Below, one piece after another: positions 42,621 to 50,700 of a DNA stretch of 64,000 nucleotides (within the stretch, counting starts at the first letter, position 1; each line of letters starts with the position of its first letter). Origin of the DNA: Streptomyces tanashiensis (GTDB taxonomy: Bacteria > Actinomycetota > Actinomycetes > Streptomycetales > Streptomycetaceae); NCBI RefSeq assembly GCF_014648895.1, contig NZ_BMRZ01000024.1:32143-96142 (forward strand), in the 5' to 3' direction. The translations under genes were made by a program, and so were the position numbers. Below the pieces are notes generated by a model, which ran no database searches, was not told the DNA's origin, and was given only the letters and a program-made list of their open reading frames with translations.

Positions 42621-44054
42621 GTGTCCTCGAAGAGCCTCGTCGCCGCCCTCGGTGGTGGCGTCATGTCCGCCGCCCTCCTCGGTGGTCTGGTGGTCGTCGC
42701 CCCGCCGGCGGCCGCCGCCAGTGTCGTCTGCCCGGCCAACGTCCCCCTGCGGACGTTCTACAAGAACACCTCGTTCTCCGGGACGCCCGTGAAGACCGAC
42801 TGCGACACCACGGTCGCCGAGAGCTGGCCGGGCAGTCCGGCCGCCGGCGTGCACACGAACAACTTCGGTGTCCGCTGGTGGGTGTCCCGCGACTTCGGTT
42901 CCGGCGGGCCCTTCACCTTCACCGTGTCCGCCACCGACGGCGCCCGTGTCTACCTGGACGGCGTCCGGAAGATCGACCTGTGGGCGAACACCGGCGACAC
43001 CGCGCGCTCCCGGAGCGTCAACCTCACCGTCCCCGCCGGCCGGCACACCGTCCGCGTCGACCACGCCAACTGGAGCGGCGCCGCCAAGGTCTCCTTCAGC
43101 TACACGCCCCGGACCTCGGCCACGTACGACAAGGTGAAGCCGCTCGCCCCCACCGGCGTGACGACCGCCTACAACACCACCTCCCGCAGGACGACCGTCT
43201 CCTGGGCGGGCAACAAGGAGATGGACCTCGCCGGTTACTCCCTCCACCGCCGGGCCGTCGGCTCCGGCACCTGGACGACCGTCACCGCCTCCACCACCGG
43301 GCGCAGCTTCACCGACCCCCTGGTGAACCCCGACGACCGCACGCCCTACTACTACGAGGTGCGCGCCAAGGACAGGGCGGGCAACACCTCGGCCGGCAGC
43401 GCCGACGCCCTCGTGCGTCCGCTGCCCGTCGTCACCTCCCTGACCGGCACCTTCGACAAGGCGACCCGCAGGGTCACCCTGAAGTGGCCCCTCAACACCG
43501 AGCCGCACTTCGACCACTACACGGTCCTGAGCAACGACCGGGTCGACGGCTCCTACGTCTGGGTCCCGCTCGGCACCACCAAGGGCAGCACCTGGACCAC
43601 CGCCCCCCTCGCCGCCGACGGCGAGACCCGGCACTACCGCGTCCTCGTCACCAACGACGGCGGCACCACCACGTACAGCCCGAACTGGCTCGACGCCACG
43701 GCGCCCCACGAGCTGTGGCTCGCCGTCCCCGACGGCATCGCCCCCGCCTCCGCCCCGGATCTGACCGTGGGGTCCTGCACGGGCGGTGTCCTGGCGACCG
43801 CCACCGACTGGACCCCCGCCCCGATCCGTGACTTCAGCGGTTTCGAGATCGCCCGCCGGGCGGAGGGGACGACCACGTGGTCGGTCGTCCTGAACAAGGC
43901 GTTCGACCCGCGCCTCGACCCGGCCAAGGTCTCCGTCTGCGCCCCGCAGGCCGCCGACGGGGTCGCCTACGAGTACCGGGCCCGCACCTACGACGACGCC
44001 GGGAACTACTCGCCGGCCGGCGCGAGTCATGTGGTGACGCTGCCGCGCGGCTGA
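42621..44054 (+). CDS. Secreted PA14-like/fibronectin type III protein
   Basis: 477 residues from GTG 42621 (AAGGG upstream). Signal peptide to about 34 (A-A-A-A-S). A PA14-like carbohydrate-binding domain (about 40-170: F-T-F-T-V-S-A-T-D-G-A-R-V-Y-L-D-G) is followed by three FnIII-like domains. No catalytic domain, so probably an adhesin or matrix-binding protein. It lies 91 bp behind the lectin-like gene on the same strand. Confidence 0.82.
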   Translation: MSSKSLVAALGGGVMSAALLGGLVVVAPPAAAASVVCPANVPLRTFYKNTSFSGTPVKTDCDTTVAESWPGSPAAGVHTNNFGVRWWVSRDFGSGGPFTFTVSATDGARVYLDGVRKIDLWANTGDTARSRSVNLTVPAGRHTVRVDHANWSGAAKVSFSYTPRTSATYDKVKPLAPTGVTTAYNTTSRRTTVSWAGNKEMDLAGYSLHRRAVGSGTWTTVTASTTGRSFTDPLVNPDDRTPYYYEVRAKDRAGNTSAGSADALVRPLPVVTSLTGTFDKATRRVTLKWPLNTEPHFDHYTVLSNDRVDGSYVWVPLGTTKGSTWTTAPLAADGETRHYRVLVTNDGGTTTYSPNWLDATAPHELWLAVPDGIAPASAPDLTVGSCTGGVLATATDWTPAPIRDFSGFEIARRAEGTTTWSVVLNKAFDPRLDPAKVSVCAPQAADGVAYEYRARTYDDAGNYSPAGASHVVTLPRG

Positions 44055-44150
44055 TCCGCCGTTCGCGTGCCCCGGCCCGCCGCGGTCCCTGACACTTGGG
44101 TGTCACGGGGGTGTACCGGTGGCGTGGGTCGTGTGTGGGAGGGGTGTCTG

Positions 44151-46244
44151 ATGAGTCGGCGTTCCGGTGGGCTGATCGGGGTGTGGGCCGAGCAGCAGCG
44201 GGTGGCGCAGAGGCAGCGGGAGGGCCAGCACCAGGCGGTGCTGCGGCAGCAGCGGGACGCCGAGCGGACGCAGCGGGCGTACGAGCGGGACGTCGCCCGC
44301 ATGCAGCGGGAGCAGCGCGCCGCCTACCGGCAGCAGCGGGACGCCGACGCCCTGCGGCGGACGCAGGAGCTCGATCAGCGGGTGGCCCTCCTGGAGTCGC
44401 TGCTCGCGGAGGGCTGCCGGGCGCCCGCCTTCGGCGTGGAGTCGCTGCGGCGGGAGGAGGACGTGGAGCCCTTCGCGCCCGGGCCGTTGGGGGAGCCCGT
44501 CGCCATGCCGGACCAGCGGTTCTACCGGCCGCAGGAGGCCTGGACCGCGTCCGGGCGCGCCCAGGCCGAGCGGGACGCGCGGGCCAGGTTCGAGCACGAC
44601 TGGTACGCGGCGCAGGCCGCCGAGGCGCGGCGGGTGGAGCAACTGGCGGCGTACCGCAGCGCGTACGACGCCTGGGCGGCGGCCCGCCGTGCCGAGATAC
44701 GCGCCCACAACAGCGGGGTCGACGGGACGGTCGCGGCCCTGCGGGGCGGGGAGGCCGACACGGTCGTCGAGTACTTCACCGCGGTGCTCTTCGCGTCGAC
44801 GGCCTGGCCCGAGGGGTTCCCCCGGGAGGTGTCGGCCGCCTACGACCGGTCCGGGCGCCGGTTCGTCCTCGACTGGGACCTGCCCGGGTACGAGGTCGTT
44901 CCCGAGGCCAAGGGCGTCAAGTACCTGCCGAGCACCGACCAGGAGAAAGAGGTCCCGCGGCCGGTGACGCAGCGGCGGGCGCTGTACCGGGACGTGCTGG
45001 CGCAGAGCGTGCTGCTCGCGGTGCGGGAGCTGTTCGCGGCGGACCGGTTCGGGTCGCTCGACGGGGTGGCGCTGAACGGGTACGTCGGCGGGGTCGATCC
45101 CGCCACCGGGCTGGCCTCGCGCGTGTGCGTCGCGTCGGTCGTGGTGGAGCGGCCGGTGTTCGACCGGCTGAATCTGGAGCTCGTGGGGGCCGTCGAGTGC
45201 CTGACCGGTGCCCTGGCCGGGCGGCTCTCGGCCAGACCGGAGGAACGGGTGCCGGTGGCAGCGCTGGTGACGCCCGATCAGGTGGGTTCCGATGTCGTGG
45301 TGCAGGGGGACGGGGAGGAGCCCGATCTGCTCGCCATGGATCCGATCGCCTTCGAGGGGCTCGTGGCCGAGCTGTTCCGGGCGCGGGGGCTCCAGGCCGT
45401 CACGACGCAGCGGTCGGGTGACGGCGGGGTCGACGTCCAGGCGCTGGATCCCGATCCGATCAGCGGCGGGTCGATCGTGGTGCAGGTCAAGCGGTACCGG
45501 AACACGGTGCCGCCGAGCGCGGTACGGGATCTGTTCGGGACCGTGCAGGACAAGGGGGCCAACAAGGGCGTGCTCGTCACCACCTCGAAGTTCGGGCCCG
45601 GTTCGTACACCTTCGCCAACGGCAAGCCGCTGACGCTGATATCGGGGACCGAGCTGGTGGATCTGCTGCACCAGCACGGTCTGCGGGGCCGGCTGGGCGG
45701 GACCGCGCCGGAGGCGGTGCCCGCGCCGGCCCCGGCCTCCGCTCCCGCCGAGGCCGCCGAGGACTTCAACCTGCTCGGGATGGTGTGGTCGGGGTCCGCC
45801 GCCCTGGACGTGTGCGCGCTGGTCTGTGCCGGGAACAGGGTCCTCGGCGACGAGTGGTTCGTCTTCTTCAACAACCCGGCGACGCCCGACGGTTCGGTGG
45901 CCATGGTGGCGGCCGCGCCCGGCGACCGTGCGGCCGTGCGGGTCGGCTTCGACGCGCTGCCCGCGCGGGCGGACCGGCTGGTCCTGGTGGCGGCCGTGGA
46001 CCCGGAGGTGAACCCCGAGGCCGACCTGGGCGGGTTCACGGAGGCCGGGATCCGGCTGCGGGACGACTCGGGTGTCGAGCTCGACCGTCTGGAGGTGTCC
46101 GACGGGCGGCCGGGGGAGACGGCGCTCGTCCTCGGCTCGTTCCGGCGCAGGGCCGGCGGCGACTGGGACTTCGTCCTCGGCGGGAAGGGGTACCGGGGCG
46201 GTCTGGAGGAGCTCGTGGGGGACTTCGGCATCGAGGTGGAGTAG
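44151..46244 (+). CDS. Coiled-coil / Mrr-type nuclease / TerD fusion protein
   Basis: 697 residues in three parts. Residues 20-110 are a Gln/Arg/Glu-rich coiled coil; 115-390 is an uncharacterised region; about 395-515 is an Mrr-like PD-(D/E)xK nuclease with F-E-G-L-V-A-E-L-F, G-D-G-G-V-D (about 424-428) and Q-V-K-R-Y (about 445); 537-697 is a TerD domain with W-F-V-F-F-N-N and P-D-G-S-V. Mrr domains cut modified DNA; TerD domains bind calcium in tellurite/stress systems. ATG 44151 has GGAGGGG in front. No methylase and no other ter gene is adjacent. Confidence 0.85.
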   Translation: MSRRSGGLIGVWAEQQRVAQRQREGQHQAVLRQQRDAERTQRAYERDVARMQREQRAAYRQQRDADALRRTQELDQRVALLESLLAEGCRAPAFGVESLRREEDVEPFAPGPLGEPVAMPDQRFYRPQEAWTASGRAQAERDARARFEHDWYAAQAAEARRVEQLAAYRSAYDAWAAARRAEIRAHNSGVDGTVAALRGGEADTVVEYFTAVLFASTAWPEGFPREVSAAYDRSGRRFVLDWDLPGYEVVPEAKGVKYLPSTDQEKEVPRPVTQRRALYRDVLAQSVLLAVRELFAADRFGSLDGVALNGYVGGVDPATGLASRVCVASVVVERPVFDRLNLELVGAVECLTGALAGRLSARPEERVPVAALVTPDQVGSDVVVQGDGEEPDLLAMDPIAFEGLVAELFRARGLQAVTTQRSGDGGVDVQALDPDPISGGSIVVQVKRYRNTVPPSAVRDLFGTVQDKGANKGVLVTTSKFGPGSYTFANGKPLTLISGTELVDLLHQHGLRGRLGGTAPEAVPAPAPASAPAEAAEDFNLLGMVWSGSAALDVCALVCAGNRVLGDEWFVFFNNPATPDGSVAMVAAAPGDRAAVRVGFDALPARADRLVLVAAVDPEVNPEADLGGFTEAGIRLRDDSGVELDRLEVSDGRPGETALVLGSFRRRAGGDWDFVLGGKGYRGGLEELVGDFGIEVE

Positions 46245-46267
46245 GTCCCTCCCGACGGATGCCCGTG

Positions 46268-46302
46268 CGTCCGGGTGGGGGCCGCGTGCCCCCACCCGGA
46301 CG
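46268..46302. terminator. Convergent terminator, nuclease-TerD / FAD oxidoreductase
   Basis: CGTCCGGGTGGGGGC (46268-46282), 5-nt loop, exact complement at 46288-46302; a 15-bp perfect stem. Confidence 0.85.
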
Positions 46303-46306
46303 TCGT

Positions 46307-47695
46307 TCAGCGGCCGCTCAGGCGGTTCGCCAGGACCGCCACGCGGTCCGTCGCAGCCGAGTGGGCGGTGGCCTCGCGCCGGTCGGCGCCCCGGAACGCG
46401 GCGTACATGGTCTGGACGCCGAGCCAGCGCAGCGGCTCCGGCTCCCACTTGCGGACCTTGTGGTTCACCCAGGGGAGGGCGGTCAGGTCCGTGGGGCCCG
46501 ACTGGCCGGAGTCCTGCTGGATCAGGTCGCGCAGGGTGCGGGCGGCGAGGTTGGCGGTGGCGACGCCGGAGCCGACGTAGCCGCCGGCCCAGCCGAGGCC
46601 GGTGGAACGGTCGAGGGTGACGGTGGCGCACCAGTCGCGCGGGACGCCGAGGACGCCGGACCAGGCGTGGTCGATCCCGACCCCGGCGAGCTGCGGGAAG
46701 AAGCGGACCAGGATCTCGCGGAGCGCCTCGACGGTCTGCGGCTGGGTGCGGCCGTCGTTGTCGGTCTTCGAGCCGAAGCGGTACGGGACGCCCCGGCCGC
46801 CGAGCGCGATGCGGCCGTCGGCGGTGCGCTGGGCGTACATGTAGGCGTGGGCCATGTCGCCGAGGGTCTCGCGGCCGTCCCAGCCGATGGACTCCCACTG
46901 GGCGTCGGTGAGGGGCTCGGTGGCGATCATGGAGGAGTTCATGGGGAGCCAGGTGCGGCGCTGCCCCGCGAGGGAGGCCGTGAAGCCCTCGGTGCAGCGC
47001 AGCACGTACGGGGCGCGGACCGTGCCGTACGGGGTGATCGCGTGCTTCGGCCTGATCTCGGTGACGGGCGTCGACTCGTGGATCGTGACGCCGAGGGCCT
47101 CCACGGCGTCGGCGAGGCCCTTGACCAGTTTGACGGGGTGCAGGCGGGCGCCGTGCGGGGTCCAGGAGGAGCCGACGGCTCCGGCGACGCGGATGCGGTC
47201 GGCGGTCTCGCGGGCGCCGTACAGCTCGCGGTCGCTCTCGCCGAAGGCGAGCTCGGCGGCGTGGAAGGCCTTGAGGCGGGCGAGCTGGGCGGGGGAGAGC
47301 GCGACCTCCAGGACGCCGCCGCGGTGCTGGTCGGCGTCGATCTTCTCGGTCTCGCAGACGTCGAGGACCTCGGTGACGGTGGCGTTCATGGCCTGCTGGA
47401 GGCGGACGGCGGCCTCCTGGCCGTGGAGCCGGGCGTAGCGGTCGCGGCCGGCGATGCCGTTGTAGAGCCAGCCGCCGTTGCGCCCGGAGGCGCCGTACCC
47501 GCAGAACTTGGCTTCGAGGACGGTGATGTTGAGGAAGGGGACGGCCTTCTTGAGGTAGTAGGCGGTCCACAGGCCGGTGTATCCGGCGCCGACGATGCAG
47601 ACGTCGGCGGTGGTGTCGCCGGGGAGCGGTTCGCGGGGCGCGGGGGCGCCCTCCTGCGCGTACCAGAACGATATGCCGCCGTTGACCGTGCTCAT
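46307..47695 (-). CDS. FAD-dependent oxidoreductase, DAO/PuuB type
   Basis: 462 residues. N-terminal dinucleotide fold V-C-I-V-G-A-G-Y-T-G-L (about 33-43) and the DAO-type C-terminal W-A-G-G-Y-V-G-S-G-V-A. The layout, including the short N-terminal extension with S-F-W-Y, is like gamma-glutamylputrescine or other amine/D-amino-acid oxidases. AGGGG precedes the ATG. No polyamine pathway genes adjoin it. Confidence 0.87.
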   Translation of the reverse strand: MSTVNGGISFWYAQEGAPAPREPLPGDTTADVCIVGAGYTGLWTAYYLKKAVPFLNITVLEAKFCGYGASGRNGGWLYNGIAGRDRYARLHGQEAAVRLQQAMNATVTEVLDVCETEKIDADQHRGGVLEVALSPAQLARLKAFHAAELAFGESDRELYGARETADRIRVAGAVGSSWTPHGARLHPVKLVKGLADAVEALGVTIHESTPVTEIRPKHAITPYGTVRAPYVLRCTEGFTASLAGQRRTWLPMNSSMIATEPLTDAQWESIGWDGRETLGDMAHAYMYAQRTADGRIALGGRGVPYRFGSKTDNDGRTQPQTVEALREILVRFFPQLAGVGIDHAWSGVLGVPRDWCATVTLDRSTGLGWAGGYVGSGVATANLAARTLRDLIQQDSGQSGPTDLTALPWVNHKVRKWEPEPLRWLGVQTMYAAFRGADRREATAHSAATDRVAVLANRLSGR

Positions 47696-47816
47696 GTGTA
47701 CCCCTGGATTCCGGATGCGTGGGCGGGACGTTACCGGTGGCCTCCGCTTCCTGGATACAGGTCCTTCGGCGGACCCGCGCGCCGGATTCTCGAAGGCGCC
47801 GCGCGACGCGGATGTC

Positions 47817-47822
47817 TAGGGT
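47817..47822 (+). promoter_or_regulatory. -10 hexamer of the APH-like gene (leaderless)
   Basis: TAGGGT ends 6 nt before GTG 47829. Confidence 0.5.
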
Positions 47823-47828
47823 CGTGGG

Positions 47829-48716
47829 GTGATTCACGTACCGGAGGAACTGGTCCAGTCGCAGACGAAGTACAACGGTGAGGCGGGGCGGGCGTTCGTC
47901 GCCGGGCTGCCGGAGCGGGTCGAGGAGTTCCTCGGCCGGTGGGGGCTGAGGGTCACCGGGCCCTCGATGTACGGGATGGCCTCGCTGGTGCTGCCGGTCC
48001 GGCGGGACGCGGACGGCACGCGCGCGGCCCTGAAGATGCAGCTCCTGGACGAGGAGACGGAGGGGGAGCCGGTCGGTCTGCGCGTCTGGGACGGGGCCGG
48101 CGCGGTGCGGCTCCTCGACCACGACGGCGCGACCGGGACGATGCTCCTGGAGCGGCTCGACGAGGCCCGGCCGCTGTCGACGGTCGAGGACACCGACGAG
48201 GCGCTCGGGATCGTCGCGGACCTGCTCGCCCGGCTGGTCGCCGTCCCCGCCCCGGAGGGGCTGCGGACGCTCGGGGACATCGCGGCCGGGATGCTCGCCG
48301 ACGTCCCGGAGGCCGTGGCGCGGCTCGGCGCCGACGACGCGGCGGTGCTGCGGGACTGCGCGGCGGCCGTACGGGAGGTGGCCGGGGAGCCGGGGGACCG
48401 GCTGCTCTACTGGGACCTGCACTTCGGGAACGTCCTGGCGGGCGCGCGGGAGCCCTGGCTGGCGATCGACCCCAAGCCGCTCGCCGGGGACCCCGGCTTC
48501 GACCTGCTCCCGGCCCTGATGGACCGCTTCGATCCGGAGCGGTTTCTGTGGCGGTTCGACCTCCTCGCGGAGGTCGTCGGCGACCGGCGGCGCGCGACCG
48601 CGTGGACGCTGGGCCGGGTCCTGCAGAACGGTCTGTGGGACGTCGAGGACGGTGAGCCGGGCCTCGACCCCGAGCAGGTCGCCGCCGCACGAATTCTGCT
48701 GGCCAGAAGGGCCTGA
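47829..48716 (+). CDS. Aminoglycoside phosphotransferase-like kinase
   Basis: 295 residues from GTG 47829. Kinase-like fold of the APH(6)/streptomycin-kinase type: catalytic loop L-Y-W-D-L-H-F-G-N (Brenner motif) and metal-binding A-I-D-P-K-P. Such proteins phosphorylate aminoglycosides or unrelated small molecules; resistance is not shown by sequence alone. A GNAT gene follows 19 bp downstream. Confidence 0.87.
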   Translation: MIHVPEELVQSQTKYNGEAGRAFVAGLPERVEEFLGRWGLRVTGPSMYGMASLVLPVRRDADGTRAALKMQLLDEETEGEPVGLRVWDGAGAVRLLDHDGATGTMLLERLDEARPLSTVEDTDEALGIVADLLARLVAVPAPEGLRTLGDIAAGMLADVPEAVARLGADDAAVLRDCAAAVREVAGEPGDRLLYWDLHFGNVLAGAREPWLAIDPKPLAGDPGFDLLPALMDRFDPERFLWRFDLLAEVVGDRRRATAWTLGRVLQNGLWDVEDGEPGLDPEQVAAARILLARRA

Positions 48717-48735
48717 CCCGGGGCAGGCTGGCCCC

Positions 48736-49215
48736 ATGATCCGTACAGCCACTCCTGCCGACGTCCCCGTCATCCACGCGCTGATCCGTGACCTCGCCGC
48801 GTACGAGAAGGCCCTCGACGAGGTCCGCGCGACGCCCGAGCAGCTCCACGAGGCCCTGTTCGGCGAGCGTCCCGCCGCTTTCGCGCACATCGCCGAGACG
48901 GAGTCGGGCGAGGCGGTGGGCTTTGCGCTCTGGTTCCTCAACTTCTCGACCTGGCGCGGTGTTCACGGCATCTACCTGGAGGACCTGTACGTCCGCCCGG
49001 AGGCCCGGGGCGGCGGCCACGGCAAGGCCCTGCTGCGCGAACTGGCCCGGATCTGCGTCGAGCGCGGCTACGAGCGCCTGGAGTGGTCGGTTCTCGACTG
49101 GAACAAGCCCTCGATCGACTTCTACGAGTCCCTGGGCGCCCGCCCGCAGGACGAGTGGACGGTCTACCGGCTGACGGACGGGGCCCTGGCGGAGCTCGGC
49201 GGGGCGACGGTGTAG
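48736..49215 (+). CDS. GNAT family acetyltransferase (diamine/thialysine type)
   Basis: 159 residues with R-x-x-G-x-G/A loop A-R-G-G-G-H-G-K-A-L-L, W-S-V-L-D-W-N-K-P-S-I-D-F-Y and an N-terminal I-R-D-L-A-A-Y-E-K, the pattern of spermidine/spermine and thialysine acetyltransferases. Probable second gene of an APH-GNAT-hypothetical operon. Confidence 0.88.
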   Translation: MIRTATPADVPVIHALIRDLAAYEKALDEVRATPEQLHEALFGERPAAFAHIAETESGEAVGFALWFLNFSTWRGVHGIYLEDLYVRPEARGGGHGKALLRELARICVERGYERLEWSVLDWNKPSIDFYESLGARPQDEWTVYRLTDGALAELGGATV

Positions 49216-49224
49216 GAAAGAGGC

Positions 49225-49557
49225 ATGGATGACATCGAGCAGCGGTTCCAGCGGATCACCGGCTTCATCGAGGCGCGGCTGACGCCGCTCTTCGACCCCG
49301 CGAACGGGAGCGACCACGGGTTCGGCATGGACGACACGTCGCGGGCGCTGCGGGCCCTGCGCTACACCGTGCAGGCCGCTTCGGCGGTGAACGGGCTCGT
49401 GGAGAAGCGGGAGACGGCGCCGGAGCTGCGCCAGGTCGTCGACCAGGCGCTGGAGCACAACTGGGACGTGCTGCGTTCCATCGCCCGGATGTGGGAGGAC
49501 CACCCCGAGTTCGTGAAGGAGTTCAAGGCGCACTCCTGGGACGTCCTCGGGGTGTGA
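49225..49557 (+). CDS. Conserved hypothetical helical protein
   Basis: 110 residues, mostly helical and acidic, no signal peptide. GGAAAGAGG precedes the ATG, which is 9 bp after the GNAT stop, so it is probably cotranscribed. I do not recognise a family. Confidence 0.75.
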   Translation: MDDIEQRFQRITGFIEARLTPLFDPANGSDHGFGMDDTSRALRALRYTVQAASAVNGLVEKRETAPELRQVVDQALEHNWDVLRSIARMWEDHPEFVKEFKAHSWDVLGV

Positions 49558-49578
49558 CCCTCAGGAGCCTCCGGGTCC

Positions 49579-50577
49579 TCAGGGGATGAGGACCACCTTG
49601 CCCGTCGTGCCCCGGTTCTCCAGGGCGCGGTGGGCCTCCGCCGCCTCCGCGAGCGGGAAGCGGTGGACCGCGGGGCGGAGGGTGCCGGTGGCCGCGGCGT
49701 CGAGGGCGGCGAGTTCGAGCGTACGGATGTCGCCGCCCGCCTTCTGGATCATGACGGGGCCGAGGACGGACTCCGAGGTGATGCCGCGCTCGGCGAGTTC
49801 CGCCGGGGTGAAGGTGAGCGGTTCGCCGTCGTGGAGTCCTGCGCCGGACCAGCCGAAGACCAGGTGCTGGCCGCCCTTGCCGAGCAGGTCGACGGCGGCG
49901 CGGCCGGTGTCGCCGCCGACCGAGTCGAAGACGACGGTGGCGGTGCGGTCGCCGAGGAACGCGCGGACCTTCTCCGGCCAGTCGGGACGCCTGTAGTCGA
50001 CGGCCAGGTCGGCGCCGTTCGCCTCGACGAGGGCGACCTTCGCGGGGCCGCCGGCGAGGCCGATGACGGTGGCGCCGGCGTTCTTCGCGTACTGGACGAG
50101 CAGGGTGCCGATGCCGCCGGCGGCGGCCGGGACGATCGCGACCGAGTCGGGGCCGAGCTCGGTGAAGCCCAGGATGCCCAGGGCCGTGCGGCCGGTGCCG
50201 ATCATGGCGACGGCCTCCGCCTCGCCGAGGTGCTCGGGCAGGGCGTGCAGGCGCGTGGCGTCGGTGACGGCGAGTTCGGCGTAGCCGCCGGGGTTCATGC
50301 CGAGGTGTGCGACGACCCGCCGGCCGAGCCAGGACGGGTCGGTGCCCTCGCCGAGGGCGTCGACGGTGCCGGCGACCTCGCGGCCGGGGATCGTGGGGAG
50401 TGCGGCGGGCGCCGGGAAGGGGCCCGTGGCGCCCTCGCGGAGGGCCGTGTCGAGGAGGTGCACGCCGGCCGCCGCGACGCGGACGCGGACCTGGCCGGGG
50501 CCCGGCACGGGGTCGGGCGTCTCCTCGTGGGTGAGGTTCTCGGCGGGGCCGAAGGCGTGGAGGCGGATGGCGTGCAT
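49579..50577 (-). CDS. NADPH:quinone oxidoreductase-like MDR protein, SoxR target
   Basis: 332 residues of the medium-chain dehydrogenase/reductase family: N-terminal GroES-like domain and Rossmann domain with A-A-A-G-G-I-G-T-L. The zinc-ligand pattern of alcohol dehydrogenases is absent, as in quinone oxidoreductases. A SoxR-type operator with a 19-bp promoter spacer lies 93 bp upstream. In S. coelicolor the SoxR regulon includes a similar oxidoreductase, SCO4266 (recalled, not searched). It probably reduces redox-active quinones or pigments. Confidence 0.88.
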   Translation of the reverse strand: MHAIRLHAFGPAENLTHEETPDPVPGPGQVRVRVAAAGVHLLDTALREGATGPFPAPAALPTIPGREVAGTVDALGEGTDPSWLGRRVVAHLGMNPGGYAELAVTDATRLHALPEHLGEAEAVAMIGTGRTALGILGFTELGPDSVAIVPAAAGGIGTLLVQYAKNAGATVIGLAGGPAKVALVEANGADLAVDYRRPDWPEKVRAFLGDRTATVVFDSVGGDTGRAAVDLLGKGGQHLVFGWSGAGLHDGEPLTFTPAELAERGITSESVLGPVMIQKAGGDIRTLELAALDAAATGTLRPAVHRFPLAEAAEAHRALENRGTTGKVVLIP

Positions 50578-50669
50578 GACGTTTCCCCTGTCGTCGTACG
50601 GATGAACCGGAGCGGGCGCGCAGCCCTGCGGTCCGGTGCGCACCCGCTCCGGACCGGACCGGCGCGTAC

Positions 50670-50700
50670 AGCCTCCGACCTCAAGCGCGCTTGAGGTCAA
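50670..50700 (-). promoter_or_regulatory. SoxR box and promoter
   Basis: On the minus strand: TTGACC (50700-50695), 19-bp spacer, GAGGCT (50675-50670). The spacer contains a 22-bp perfect palindrome (50677-50698) whose core, CCTCAAG-CGCG-CTTGAGG, has the same half-sites and spacing as the E. coli soxS operator. The overlong spacer is the hallmark of MerR-class activation. Confidence 0.82.

Noticed and set aside
44103..48941. A 1612-codon minus-strand frame across the nuclease-TerD, oxidoreductase and kinase genes
   Set aside because: Composition is that of a high-GC shadow frame. Each real gene beneath it has domains, starts and ribosome sites.
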